64,000 nt of DNA from positions 372,001-436,000 of the forward strand of contig NZ_JBIBGL010000005.1 of NCBI RefSeq assembly GCF_042956465.1, read 5' to 3'. Position 1 is the first letter of the stretch. The number at the start of each line of letters is the position of its first letter. This stretch comes from Embleya sp042956465. Lineage in GTDB: Bacteria > Actinomycetota > Actinomycetes > Streptomycetales > Streptomycetaceae. The notes under the pieces were generated by a model. The model made no database searches. It had not been told where the DNA came from and worked only from the letters and a program-made list of their open reading frames with translations. The translations under genes and the position numbers were made by a program. Shown piece by piece: positions 44,293 through 52,526 of this stretch.

Positions 44293-45201
44293 TCAGGCCC
44301 GGGCGGGGGTCGACCTGGCGCGCTGGGTCAGCACGATGCAGCCGAGCACGGCGAATGCGGCGATCGGCATCGCGGGCGACAACGTCTCGCCCAGGATCAG
44401 CACCGCCCACACCAGCGTCAACAGCGGCTGGCCCAGTTGCAGTTGGCCGGCCGCCGACACGCCGATCACCGCCATCCCCCGGTACCAGCCGACGAAGCCG
44501 AGGAACTGGGAGACCGCCGCCAGGTAGAACAGCCCACCCATGCCTCGGGCATCGAGGTGAACCGGCTCATTCGCCAGTCCCAGTACCGAGATCAGCGCGG
44601 TGGCCGGCGCCGCGAGCACCACGCCCCAGGCGATCACCTGCCATCCGGGCATGTGCCGGGCCAGTCGGCCGCCCTCGGCGTAGCCGGCCGCACACAACAC
44701 CAGTGCGCCGAACAGGTACACGTCCGCGAGGCCGACCCCGCCGCTGCTCTGTTGCACGGCGAACGCGAACACCGCCGCCGCACCCGCGACCGACGCCGCC
44801 CAGAAGGACCGACTCGGCCGTTCACCGACGCGCAGCACCGCGCAGACCGTGGTGGCCAGGGGCAGCAGACCGACCACGACCGCCGAATGCGCCGTCGACG
44901 AGCTCTGCAGCGCGAGCGTGGTGAGCAGCGGCCAGCCGAGCACGCAGCCCACGGCGATCACGGCCAACCCGAGCCGGTCCGCCCGCGCGGGCAGCGGGGC
45001 CCGCACCGCCAGCAGGCCCGCCCCGGCGAACAGCGCCGCGAGCAGCCCGCGCAGCCCGGTGACCGTCCAGGGGCCGAACCCGTCCAGGGCCCACACGGTC
45101 GCCGGGAAGCTGAGCGAGAAGGTCACGATCGCGAGCGCGGCGAGGGTGGTGCCGCCGATCGCTATCGGCATCGGTCGAATAGCGCTATCCTGTACTGTCA
45201 T
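44293..45201 (-). CDS. EamA-family (DMT) transporter
   Basis: A 302-residue protein with ten hydrophobic segments arranged as two EamA repeats (first begins TTLAALAIVTFSLSFPATVWALDGFGPWTVTGLRGLLAALFAG; second with ADVYLFGALVLCAAGYAEGGRLARHMPGWQVIAWG). DMT exporters move amino acids and metabolites outward. ATG 45201 overlaps the start of the divergent MocR gene by two bases; Met11 (45171) is an alternative start that would leave a 28-bp gap. Probably regulated by the MocR protein. Confidence 0.9.
   Translation of the reverse strand: MTVQDSAIRPMPIAIGGTTLAALAIVTFSLSFPATVWALDGFGPWTVTGLRGLLAALFAGAGLLAVRAPLPARADRLGLAVIAVGCVLGWPLLTTLALQSSSTAHSAVVVGLLPLATTVCAVLRVGERPSRSFWAASVAGAAAVFAFAVQQSSGGVGLADVYLFGALVLCAAGYAEGGRLARHMPGWQVIAWGVVLAAPATALISVLGLANEPVHLDARGMGGLFYLAAVSQFLGFVGWYRGMAVIGVSAAGQLQLGQPLLTLVWAVLILGETLSPAMPIAAFAVLGCIVLTQRARSTPARA
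45179..45188. promoter_or_regulatory. Palindrome at the EamA/MocR divergent start
   Basis: ATAGCGCTAT is a perfect 10-bp palindrome, 11 bases before the MocR ATG and inside the annotated EamA N-terminus. If EamA starts at 45171 it lies in the tiny intergenic gap. TATCCT next to it may be the MocR -10. Confidence 0.4.
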
Positions 45202-46630
45202 GAGTCAGAGTAGCGGTCCCGTCGATCTTGTTGCCACCCTGCGCCGGGAGCTGAACCGCTACTCACCGGGCGAGAAGCTGCCGTCCAGTCGCTCCCTGGT
45301 GGACCGGCATCGGGTCAGTCCGGTGACGGTCTCCCGCGCGATCGCCACGCTCGCCGCCGAGGGGCTCGTGATCTCCCGGCCCGGGGCCGGCGTCTACCGC
45401 GCCGCGCCGAGCCGCCCGATCGCGCCGACCGGCGACACCTCGTGGCAGGAGGTCGCGCTCAGCGCGGAACCGGGCCTGCCGCCGCAGCGCAGCCCGGACG
45501 CATCCGGCGTGTTGTCCTCGCTCGTGGTGGCCCCGCCCGAAGTGGTCGACCTCAACAGCGGTTATCTGCACGCCTCCCTCCAACCCGAACGCGCGCTCGC
45601 CGCCGCGCTCTCCCGCGCCGGCCGCCGTCCGGGCGCGTGGGAGCGCCCGCCGCTGGAGGGCCTGCCGGAGTTGCGCGCGTGGTTCGCCCGCGACATCGGC
45701 GGCACGGTCGCCACGTCGGACGTACTGATCACCGCCGGCGGCCAGAACGCACTGACCACGGCGCTGCGTTCGCTGGTCGCACCGGGCTCACCGGTGCTGG
45801 TCGAATCGCCGACCTACCCCGGCGTACTGGCCGTCGCGCAGGCCGCCGGGCTGCGTCCGGTACCGGTGCCGATGGATGGCGACGGCGTACGTACCGACCT
45901 GCTCGCCGACGCGTTCGCGGCCACCCGGGCCCGGGCGTTCGTCTGCCAGCCGGTGTTCCAGAACCCGACCGGCACGGTGCTCTCCGTGGCTCGGCGTGCC
46001 GAGGTGCTGCACGTCGCGCACGAGGCGGGCGCGTTCGTCGTGGAGGACGACTTCGCCCGCCGGCTCGTGCACGCGGACGCGCCGCCGCTGCCCGCACCGC
46101 TGGCCGCCGACGACCCCAACGGCGTGGTGGTGCACATCCGTTCGCTGACCAAGCCCACCTCACCCAGCCTGCGCGTCGCCGCCCTGACCGCGCACGGCCC
46201 GGCCTTCGAACGGCTGCGCGCCGTCCAGACGGTGGACAGCTTCTTCGTTCCGCGCCCCCTCCAAGAGGCCGCCCTGCAACTGGTCGGCGCGCCGGCCTGG
46301 CCGCAACACCTGCGCATGCTGAGCGCGGCGCTGCGCGATCGGCGCCGGGTGCTGGCCGGCGCGCTGGAGCGGCGGCTGCCGGAGCTGTTGCCGGGCCGAC
46401 TGCCGTACGGCGGCTACCACTTCTGGTTGCGGCTGTCCGACGGCCAGGACGTTCCGGCGTTGACCTCGGCCGCGCTGCGCGCCGGTGTCGCGGTGACGCC
46501 GGGACCGGCGTACTTCACCGCCGAGCCGCCGGCTCCGTACCTGCGCGTCGCGTACTCCTACCCCGAGGGCCCGGAGCAATTGGTCGAGGGTGTCGAGCGG
46601 TTGCACCGGGCGTTCACCGGGCAGGGCTGA
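45200..46630 (+). CDS. MocR-type PLP-dependent regulator (GntR HTH + aminotransferase domain)
   Basis: A 476-residue regulator. N-terminal GntR winged helix (LRRELNRYSPGEKLPSSRSLVDRHRVSPVTVSRAIATLAAEGLVISRPGAGVY), then a fold-type I aminotransferase domain with PLP site residues in VFQNPTG, VEDDFARR and the lysine in RSLTKPTSPSLRVA. MocR proteins sense PLP or PLP-amino-acid adducts. No ribosome site precedes ATG 45200 and start codons overlap with EamA, suggesting a leaderless mRNA. It likely controls the divergent exporter. Confidence 0.9.
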   Translation: MSQSSGPVDLVATLRRELNRYSPGEKLPSSRSLVDRHRVSPVTVSRAIATLAAEGLVISRPGAGVYRAAPSRPIAPTGDTSWQEVALSAEPGLPPQRSPDASGVLSSLVVAPPEVVDLNSGYLHASLQPERALAAALSRAGRRPGAWERPPLEGLPELRAWFARDIGGTVATSDVLITAGGQNALTTALRSLVAPGSPVLVESPTYPGVLAVAQAAGLRPVPVPMDGDGVRTDLLADAFAATRARAFVCQPVFQNPTGTVLSVARRAEVLHVAHEAGAFVVEDDFARRLVHADAPPLPAPLAADDPNGVVVHIRSLTKPTSPSLRVAALTAHGPAFERLRAVQTVDSFFVPRPLQEAALQLVGAPAWPQHLRMLSAALRDRRRVLAGALERRLPELLPGRLPYGGYHFWLRLSDGQDVPALTSAALRAGVAVTPGPAYFTAEPPAPYLRVAYSYPEGPEQLVEGVERLHRAFTGQG

Positions 46631-46928
46631 CCCCGGGTTCCGGGCGTCCACCGGGCCCGGCGGGTCGGCGGCGCGCGGGACTCGGGGCTGGTGGCGATCG
46701 CCGAGTCCGGCGCGGACGGCCGGACCGGCGAGATGCTGCGGGTGGCGACCGCGCACGGCCCGCGCACCGCGGTGTTCGCTGCGACGGCGGGCGCCGGGGT
46801 GACGCGGGTGAGCGCACCGCGTGGCCGGCGAGCGGGCCCGGCGAGCGTGGCCGACACACGATTGCTCGCCGGGCCGCACTTTCGCCGGGTGGTCGGCGAG
46901 GCCGCGGGCACCGTTGCCGCGAGGGGCG

Positions 46929-47528
46929 TCACGCCTTGAGGATCCGGTCGGCCGGCACCTCGAAGATGATCTCCAGGCCGTCCTCCTCGTCCATCTGCTC
47001 GCCGACCTCGACGAAGTGGAAACCCCGGATGGTGGCCAGCGACGCCGCGTTGTCCGGCGCGATGGTCACCCGGACGGTCCTCACCTCGGGCTCGTGGGCG
47101 GCCCGCTCCAGCAGTGACTTCAGCATCGCCCGGGCATGACCGCGACGGCGCGCCTCGGGCACCACGGTGTAGCCGATCTCCACCATGCCCACCTCGTCCG
47201 GCGGCCCGTGGAAGCCGGCGTACCCCACCACCGCACCGTCCGGCTCGGACACCGCGGCCCGGGCCAGCCACGGAGCACTCTCGGGTTCGGCGGTCACCTG
47301 CTCGAAGCGCCGCCGCCACAGCCGGCGGGCCTGATCGGAGACGAAGAATTCGGGCAATTCCAGGCCGGTCTGGTAGCGCGCCTGGGCCAGATCGCCGGCC
47401 AGCAGGGCGGTCAGCGGCCGACCGATCAGGTAGACCCAGCGGACCCGCTGCTCGGGAACGACGCCGGGGCGGGCGATGAGTGGGTCGGACGGCGGGGGCG
47501 AGGAATCGTCGAGGGGTTCGGTCATCAT
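46929..47528 (-). CDS. GNAT-family N-acetyltransferase
   Basis: About 199 residues. Central GNAT core: VGYAGFHGPPDEVGMVEIGYTVVPEARRRGHARAMLKSLLERA (acetyl-CoA loop RRRGHA) and C-terminal VTIAPDNAASLATIRGFHFVEVGEQ. The pattern is that of the RimJ/RimL-like group. Start is uncertain: ATG 47528 or 47525, neither with a clear ribosome site. The 300 bases to the MocR stop are unassigned. Confidence 0.85.
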   Translation of the reverse strand: MMTEPLDDSSPPPSDPLIARPGVVPEQRVRWVYLIGRPLTALLAGDLAQARYQTGLELPEFFVSDQARRLWRRRFEQVTAEPESAPWLARAAVSEPDGAVVGYAGFHGPPDEVGMVEIGYTVVPEARRRGHARAMLKSLLERAAHEPEVRTVRVTIAPDNAASLATIRGFHFVEVGEQMDEEDGLEIIFEVPADRILKA

Positions 47529-47805
47529 CGGATCATCGGCGACGACCGACCGGTCGTCCAGCGTATTTCCCGAGACCCCGGGAGGTTCGCCGGATCGGCT
47601 CCACAGCTTTCCCACACGACGATCGGCACGCCGCCGGCAGCGGCGTTCGGCACGGTGGTGGGCTCGCCTGCCGATCCGCCGGAAGTCGGCCGATCTGCGA
47701 ATTCACCCGGTCGACGGCGGTTGTTGGCAGTACGGACAATCTGCGTGGGTTTTCCACCCAATACCGTGCGCATGCCCCCAACCAGCTCGGCGCCGGAGAA
47801 CCATC

Positions 47806-49740
47806 ATGTGTCAGCAGCACGACGACGACTGCGATCAGCCGCCCGTCACCCCCCTGTCCGGACCCGCACGACGGGCGTTCCTGCGCTCCGCCGCGCTGGC
47901 GGGCGCCGGCGTCACCGCGGCGGGTGTGGTGGGTGCCTCCCCGGCCGCCGCCGACGATGCCGCCGGCGCCGCGGCGGCCGACTCCACGGTGGACGCGCAA
48001 CACCTGCCGGCCTGGCGTCCGGACGGCGACAGCCGTAGGTTCACGCTGGTCGTGATGCCGGACACGCAGTACATGTTCGACGAGCCGAGCATCACCAGCG
48101 CCCCGATCGAGGCGTCCTTCCGGTACATCCTGGAGCACGCGCGGGACGACAACATCGTCTTCATGTCGCACCTGGGCGACCTCACGCAGAACGGCCGCAA
48201 GGCCGAATTCGACGGAATCGGCCGGGCGTTCGAGATGCTCGACCGCAAGGGTGTCGGCTACAGCGTGCTGGCCGGCAACCACGACATCGATTCCAACACC
48301 GACGACCGGCGCGGGCGTTCCCCGTACCTGGACACGTTCGGACCGCAACGCTTCCGCGGCAAGCGTTCCTTCGGCGGGGCGACCGCCGACGGCTACAACA
48401 CGTACCACCTGTTCCGCGCCGCCGGTCGCGAATGGCTGGTGCTCGCGCTGGACTGGCGGCCCTCGCCGGCCGGTATCGCCTGGGCCAGGAAGGTGATGGC
48501 GGATCATCCGCACGCGCCGGTGATCCTGACCAGCCACGAACTCGTCTCGGCCGACCGACCGGGTCAGGAGGCGGAGTTCTCCGAGCACGGCCGGCAGTTG
48601 TGGAACGATCTGATCAAGGGCAACGACCAGATCTTCCTCACACTCAACGGCCACTATTGGCCGGCCGGGCGCACGACGCAGAAGAACGATGCGGGCGGTG
48701 ACGTGCACCTGCACATCACCAACTACCAGAATCGTTACTTCGGCGGGGCCGCGATGATCCGGCTCTACCACTTCGATCTCGACCGCAACACGATCGACGT
48801 CGAGACGCTCTCCCCGTGGATCCTCGGCCGCAGCAACCGGGGTCTCAACGAACTGGAGCGCCGCGAGATGGAGTTGACCGGCCCGGAGGACTACTTCTCG
48901 GTGCCGATCGACTTCGACCGGCGCTTCGCCCGTTTCGCCCCGATACCGCAGCGTGCGGCCCGCCCCGCCCAGCGCATGGTGGTACCCGGGACGGTCGCCT
49001 ACTGGCGCTTCGACGGCTCGCACCAGGACGGCGCGCCGATCCCCGGCGCGCAGCGCTTCCCCGACCTGTCCGGGCGCGGCAACGACCTCACCCTCGTGCC
49101 CGCTCCGGGCGCCGCGGCCGGTTCGGTCAGCTGGTCCCATCAGTTCCACCCCGATCAGCCGGGTCACGGCAGCATCCGGCTCGCGGGCGGCAAGTCGCCG
49201 CTTCGCGGCGGACATCTGCAGACCGCCAACGATGCCCCGCTGAACACCGCGACATTCCGGTCCGGCTACACGATCGAGGCGTTCTTCAAGCTGCCGGCCG
49301 ACTGGGACGGAGGCCGGGACGGCTGGTCGGCGCTGCTCAGCCGCTGGGGCATGAGCGGCGAGGCGCGCAAGCCGCAAGGCGATCCGCAGGAGCCGCTCGT
49401 CACGCTGAGCCTGTCCGGCGGTCGCGAACTCCAGTGGTGCGTCTATCCGTTGAACAGCGACGGCTCGGCGACCAACTGGGGCCACGAACTCGGTCCGGAC
49501 ACGTGGTGGCACGTCGCCGTCGTGAACGACTCCCGGCAGACCACGATGTACGTCGACGGCTGCCCGGTGGTGCGCAACCCGTCGGCCCGCTCGATCGGCC
49601 TGACCACGCTCAACCTGCCCTGGATGCTGGGCGGTTACGCGTACGACGGCAAGCTGGACCAGACGCTCAACGCCTGGGTCGGCGACGTGCGGATCGTCGA
49701 TCGGGCGCTGCGACCCGACGCGTTCATGATCGGCCGCTGA
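47806..49740 (+). CDS. Secreted metallophosphoesterase with C-terminal LamG domain
   Basis: A 644-residue exported protein. Tat signal RRAFLRSAALAGAGVTAAG starts at residue 22. The calcineurin-like phosphoesterase domain (residues about 65-330) has MPDTQ, SHLGDLTQNG, LAGNHDID, TSHELV and NGHYWPAG metal/catalytic motifs. Residues about 400-640 form a concanavalin/LamG lectin-like domain (VAYWRFDGS, YTIEAFFKLP, WWHVAVVNDSRQTTMYVDG). This architecture is common in secreted actinobacterial phosphoesterases acting on polymer-bound phosphate. GGAG precedes ATG 47806. TGGGTTTTCCACCCA (47746-47760) upstream is a short dyad of unknown role. Confidence 0.9.
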   Translation: MCQQHDDDCDQPPVTPLSGPARRAFLRSAALAGAGVTAAGVVGASPAAADDAAGAAAADSTVDAQHLPAWRPDGDSRRFTLVVMPDTQYMFDEPSITSAPIEASFRYILEHARDDNIVFMSHLGDLTQNGRKAEFDGIGRAFEMLDRKGVGYSVLAGNHDIDSNTDDRRGRSPYLDTFGPQRFRGKRSFGGATADGYNTYHLFRAAGREWLVLALDWRPSPAGIAWARKVMADHPHAPVILTSHELVSADRPGQEAEFSEHGRQLWNDLIKGNDQIFLTLNGHYWPAGRTTQKNDAGGDVHLHITNYQNRYFGGAAMIRLYHFDLDRNTIDVETLSPWILGRSNRGLNELERREMELTGPEDYFSVPIDFDRRFARFAPIPQRAARPAQRMVVPGTVAYWRFDGSHQDGAPIPGAQRFPDLSGRGNDLTLVPAPGAAAGSVSWSHQFHPDQPGHGSIRLAGGKSPLRGGHLQTANDAPLNTATFRSGYTIEAFFKLPADWDGGRDGWSALLSRWGMSGEARKPQGDPQEPLVTLSLSGGRELQWCVYPLNSDGSATNWGHELGPDTWWHVAVVNDSRQTTMYVDGCPVVRNPSARSIGLTTLNLPWMLGGYAYDGKLDQTLNAWVGDVRIVDRALRPDAFMIGR

Positions 49741-49798
49741 GGGCACCTTCGCCGGACGGTACGCCGGGATCGCGGCAGCCGTGCGAGGAAGGGGCGCG

Positions 49799-49830
49799 CC
49801 GGACCCGAGTCGACATCGGCTCGGGTCCGG
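49799..49830. terminator. Terminator after metallophosphoesterase gene
   Basis: CCGGACCCGAG (49799-49809) and CTCGGGTCCGG (49820-49830) form a perfect 11-bp stem with a 10-base loop. Confidence 0.75.
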
Positions 49831-49836
49831 GGCGCG

Positions 49837-49890
49837 GTGTGGCCGGCGTGTGGCCGGCGTGTGGCCGGCGTGTGGCCGGTGTGTGGTCGG
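49837..49890. repeat. 11-bp tandem repeat (about five copies)
   Basis: GTGTGGCCGGC occurs three times exactly (49837, 49848, 49859), then once with a final T (49870) and once as GTGTGGTCGG (49881), in the short gap between convergent genes. Confidence 0.9.
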
Positions 49891-49902
49891 TACGGTCGGC
49901 GC

Positions 49903-50682
49903 TCAGTGCACCGAGAGTCCGCCGTCGACGAAGATCGACTGGCCGGTGACGTACGCCGATCCGGCGCCCGCCAGGAACACCGCCGCGGCCTCGAAGTCCT
50001 CGGCGAGCCCGTTGCGGCCGACCATGGTGCGCGCGGCCAGCGAGGCGACCCTTTCCGGGTCGGCGGACAGTCGCGCGTTGAGCGGGGTCATCACGAAGCC
50101 GGGCACGAGCGTATTGGCGGTGACCCCGTACGGCGACCAGGCCTCGGCCTGGGAGCGGGCCAGTGACTCCAACCCGCCCTTGGACACGCCGTAGGCGCCG
50201 CTCTGCACGAATGCCCGATGCGCCTGTTGTGACGAGACGTGGATGATCCGCCCGTAGCCGCGCTCGGCCATGCCGGGCCCGAAGCGCTGCCCCAGCAGGT
50301 AGGGCGCCTCCAGGTTCACCGCCATCGTGGCGTCCCAGACATCGTCGCCGAGCTCGCTCATCGGCGGGCGCAGGTTGATGCCCGCGGAGTTGACCAGGAT
50401 GTCCGGCTCGCCGAACGCCTCCACCGCCGCCTCGGCCGCGGCGCGCACCCCGGCACGGCTGCCCAGATCACCGCTCACCCAGGCCGCCTTGCCACCCCGA
50501 GCGGTCAACTCCTCGACGGTCTCGGTCAGTTCCGCCTCCCGTCGGGCCACGACCACCACGCTCGCCCCGGCCCGGGAAAGGGCTCGGGCGATGGCGCGGC
50601 CGATACCGGAACTGCCGCCGGTCACCACGGCGACCCGGCCGTCCAGCGAGAACAGTGCGGAGAGGTATGCCTGCGAGCTCAT
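49903..50682 (-). CDS. Short-chain dehydrogenase/reductase (gluconate 5-dehydrogenase-like)
   Basis: A 259-residue classical SDR: TGGSSGIG near residues 21-28, ILVNSAGINLRPP, catalytic Ser in HVSSQQAHR, Tyr-x-x-x-Lys in AYGVSKGGL, and the C-terminal YVTGQSIFVDGGLSVH. The sequence resembles SDRs of the gluconate/2-deoxygluconate dehydrogenase group, but substrate is not certain. No operon partner on the same strand; the MFS gene upstream is 170 bp away. Confidence 0.9.
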   Translation of the reverse strand: MSSQAYLSALFSLDGRVAVVTGGSSGIGRAIARALSRAGASVVVVARREAELTETVEELTARGGKAAWVSGDLGSRAGVRAAAEAAVEAFGEPDILVNSAGINLRPPMSELGDDVWDATMAVNLEAPYLLGQRFGPGMAERGYGRIIHVSSQQAHRAFVQSGAYGVSKGGLESLARSQAEAWSPYGVTANTLVPGFVMTPLNARLSADPERVASLAARTMVGRNGLAEDFEAAAVFLAGAGSAYVTGQSIFVDGGLSVH

Positions 50683-50856
50683 GACGAAAGCCTAATACCG
50701 GGATCGATCTCGCCGGCGGGGCGGGTTGACGGCCGGTCTCGCACCCCGCCGGGCATGTTCCGGCGCTCGGCATCCCGCCGATCCGACAACGTCCGAGAAC
50801 CGAACGGCGCGCCGGCGGCTCGGCGCGCCGGGGCGCTGTCCGTGCGCAGCCGTCGA

Positions 50857-52074
50857 TCAGGCGTCCGCGCCCCGGCGTCGAGCCGGAAAGCCGTGTGCGC
50901 GGGCTGCGACGACCACCGCGAGCACCGGGATCAGCAGGACCAGCACGCTCCACGGGAAGGAGCCGGTGCCGAGCAGGTCCAGCAGGATCGCACCGGCCAC
51001 GCCGCCGCCGGCCATCGCCGCGTTCCACAGGGTGACGAGCATCGCCTGGGCGGCGTCCGCCTCGTCCCCGCCCGCGTCGCCGACGGCGGTCTGCAGGAGG
51101 GTGGGCGCACCGCCCCAGCCCAGTCCCCACAGCACGACCGCGGCCAGGACCAGGGCGTGGCTGTCGGAGAATGCCGCAAGGATCGTGGCCGCCGCGGCGA
51201 ACAGTAGCGTGGCCGCGATGGTCAGCTCGCGCAGCCGTCGGTGGATCGCGGTGCCCACGGCCCAGATGCTCAGCAGCGACGCGCCGCCGAAGACCAGCAA
51301 CACCACGTCGGTGGAGTCGCCCAGGTCCAGTCGATCCAGGTAGGTGGCGATGTAGGTGTAGAGGATGGTGTGCGCCAGCACGAACACCAGGGTGACGAAC
51401 AGGACCGGCGCCACACCCGGGATGGCCAGAGTGCGCAGCAGGGGCGTTCGCTCGTCCGCACGTTGTCCGGGCTGATCCGGCACGATCGCGACGATCCAGG
51501 CGATCAGGACCAGCGCAAGTACGGTCATCGCCCAGAAGGAGACCCGCCAACCGAACTCGTCGCCGAGGAAGGTCCCGGCGGGCACTCCCAACGACAGGGC
51601 GATCGGAATGCCCGCCATCACGATCGCGATCGCCTTGCCCTGGAGGTGCGCCGGCGCCAGGCGACGGGCGTATCCGGCCAGCAGCGCCCACGCCACGCCC
51701 GCGGCCACGCCGGCGACGAATCGGGCCACCATGGTCAGCGGGTAGCTGCCGGAAACCGCGGTGACCGTATTGGCCGCCGCAAAGCCGGCCATCGCGGTGA
51801 GCAGCAGCCGTTTACGACGCCACCCGGCGGTCGCCGCCGACAGCGGAATCGCGGTGAGCGCCGTGCCGATTGCATAGATCGTCACCGACTGTCCCATCGC
51901 CGACTCCCCCACCCCCAGGTCGGCACTCATCGCGGGCAGTACACCGGCAGGCAGCGTCTCGGTCAGACTGGTCACGAACACCGCCGTGGCCAGCGCCAAC
52001 AGCGCCGCCATCGGCAACTTCCGGTCGTCGATCGTGGTGGGTGAGGGTGTCGGGGTCGCGCTTCGGCTTCTCAT
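50857..52074 (-). CDS. MFS exporter (DHA1, AraJ/Cmr-like)
   Basis: A 405-residue transporter with twelve helices beginning LPMAALLALATAVFVTSLTETLPAGVLPAMSADLGVGESAMGQ, a signature of DHA1 sugar-efflux/AraJ-like exporters; loop 2-3 reads ATAGWRRKRLL. ATG 52074 has no ribosome site. Divergent from a MerR gene 64 bp away with a palindrome in a promoter-like context; likely MerR-activated drug efflux. Confidence 0.9.
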   Translation of the reverse strand: MRSRSATPTPSPTTIDDRKLPMAALLALATAVFVTSLTETLPAGVLPAMSADLGVGESAMGQSVTIYAIGTALTAIPLSAATAGWRRKRLLLTAMAGFAAANTVTAVSGSYPLTMVARFVAGVAAGVAWALLAGYARRLAPAHLQGKAIAIVMAGIPIALSLGVPAGTFLGDEFGWRVSFWAMTVLALVLIAWIVAIVPDQPGQRADERTPLLRTLAIPGVAPVLFVTLVFVLAHTILYTYIATYLDRLDLGDSTDVVLLVFGGASLLSIWAVGTAIHRRLRELTIAATLLFAAAATILAAFSDSHALVLAAVVLWGLGWGGAPTLLQTAVGDAGGDEADAAQAMLVTLWNAAMAGGGVAGAILLDLLGTGSFPWSVLVLLIPVLAVVVAARAHGFPARRRGADA

Positions 52075-52093
52075 GCTGCGTATGCTCGAACCA

Positions 52094-52107
52094 TCACATT
52101 GATGTGA
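52094..52107. promoter_or_regulatory. MerR operator between MFS and MerR-hisS genes
   Basis: TCACATTGATGTGA is a perfect palindrome (arms TCACAT/ATGTGA). On the MFS strand it directly follows TTGACC (52114-52109), the -35 context typical of MerR-activated promoters. Confidence 0.7.
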
Positions 52108-52138
52108 GGGTCAAGCGGCGAGACACGAGGTGGATCAC

Positions 52139-52522
52139 ATGCGCATCGGCGAGCTGTCCGAACGCACCGGTACTCCGCGCCGGTTGTTGCGCTACTACGA
52201 GGAGCAGGGCCTGATCGTCGCCGACCGCTCCCCCAACGGCTACCGCGACTACGACGAGTCCTGCGTCGACCGGGTCCTACAGATCCGCGGCCTGCTCGAC
52301 GCCGGGCTGCCGACCCGAATCATCAAACAGATCCTGCCCTGCCTCGACAAGCCCCGCATCATCCACTTCCCGGACGCGACACCGGAGATGATCGCCACCC
52401 TGGAGCACGAACGCGACCGGATGACCGAACGCGTCAACTGCCTGACCCGCAACCGCGACGCAATCGCCGAATACCTCGACGCGGTACGCAACCCCAACCC
52501 CCCGCCCACCTTCGCGGCGTGA
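52139..52522 (+). CDS. MerR-family regulator
   Basis: A 127-residue MerR protein: MRIGELSERTGTPRRLLRYYEEQGLIVADRSPNGYRDYD winged helix, then a coiled coil ending in ERVNCLTRNRDAIAEYL. GAGG eight bases upstream sets ATG 52139; an upstream in-frame GTG at 52130 is less likely. Divergent from the MFS gene, it probably activates it. Its stop is only four bases from the first possible start of the histidyl-tRNA synthetase gene, so the two are co-transcribed. Confidence 0.92.
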   Translation: MRIGELSERTGTPRRLLRYYEEQGLIVADRSPNGYRDYDESCVDRVLQIRGLLDAGLPTRIIKQILPCLDKPRIIHFPDATPEMIATLEHERDRMTERVNCLTRNRDAIAEYLDAVRNPNPPPTFAA

Positions 52523-52526
52523 AGGC

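Noticed and set aside
46691..46939. Possible small rightward ORF (82 residues, AESGADGRTGEMLRVATAHGP...)
   Set aside because: GC-rich third positions occur by chance here, no ribosome site, no family recognised, and it overlaps the GNAT stop; kept only as unassigned sequence.
50785..50850. GGCGCGCC dyads as an attachment or recombination site
   Set aside because: Two 8-bp palindromes in very GC-rich DNA are expected by chance; no integrase or tRNA is nearby.
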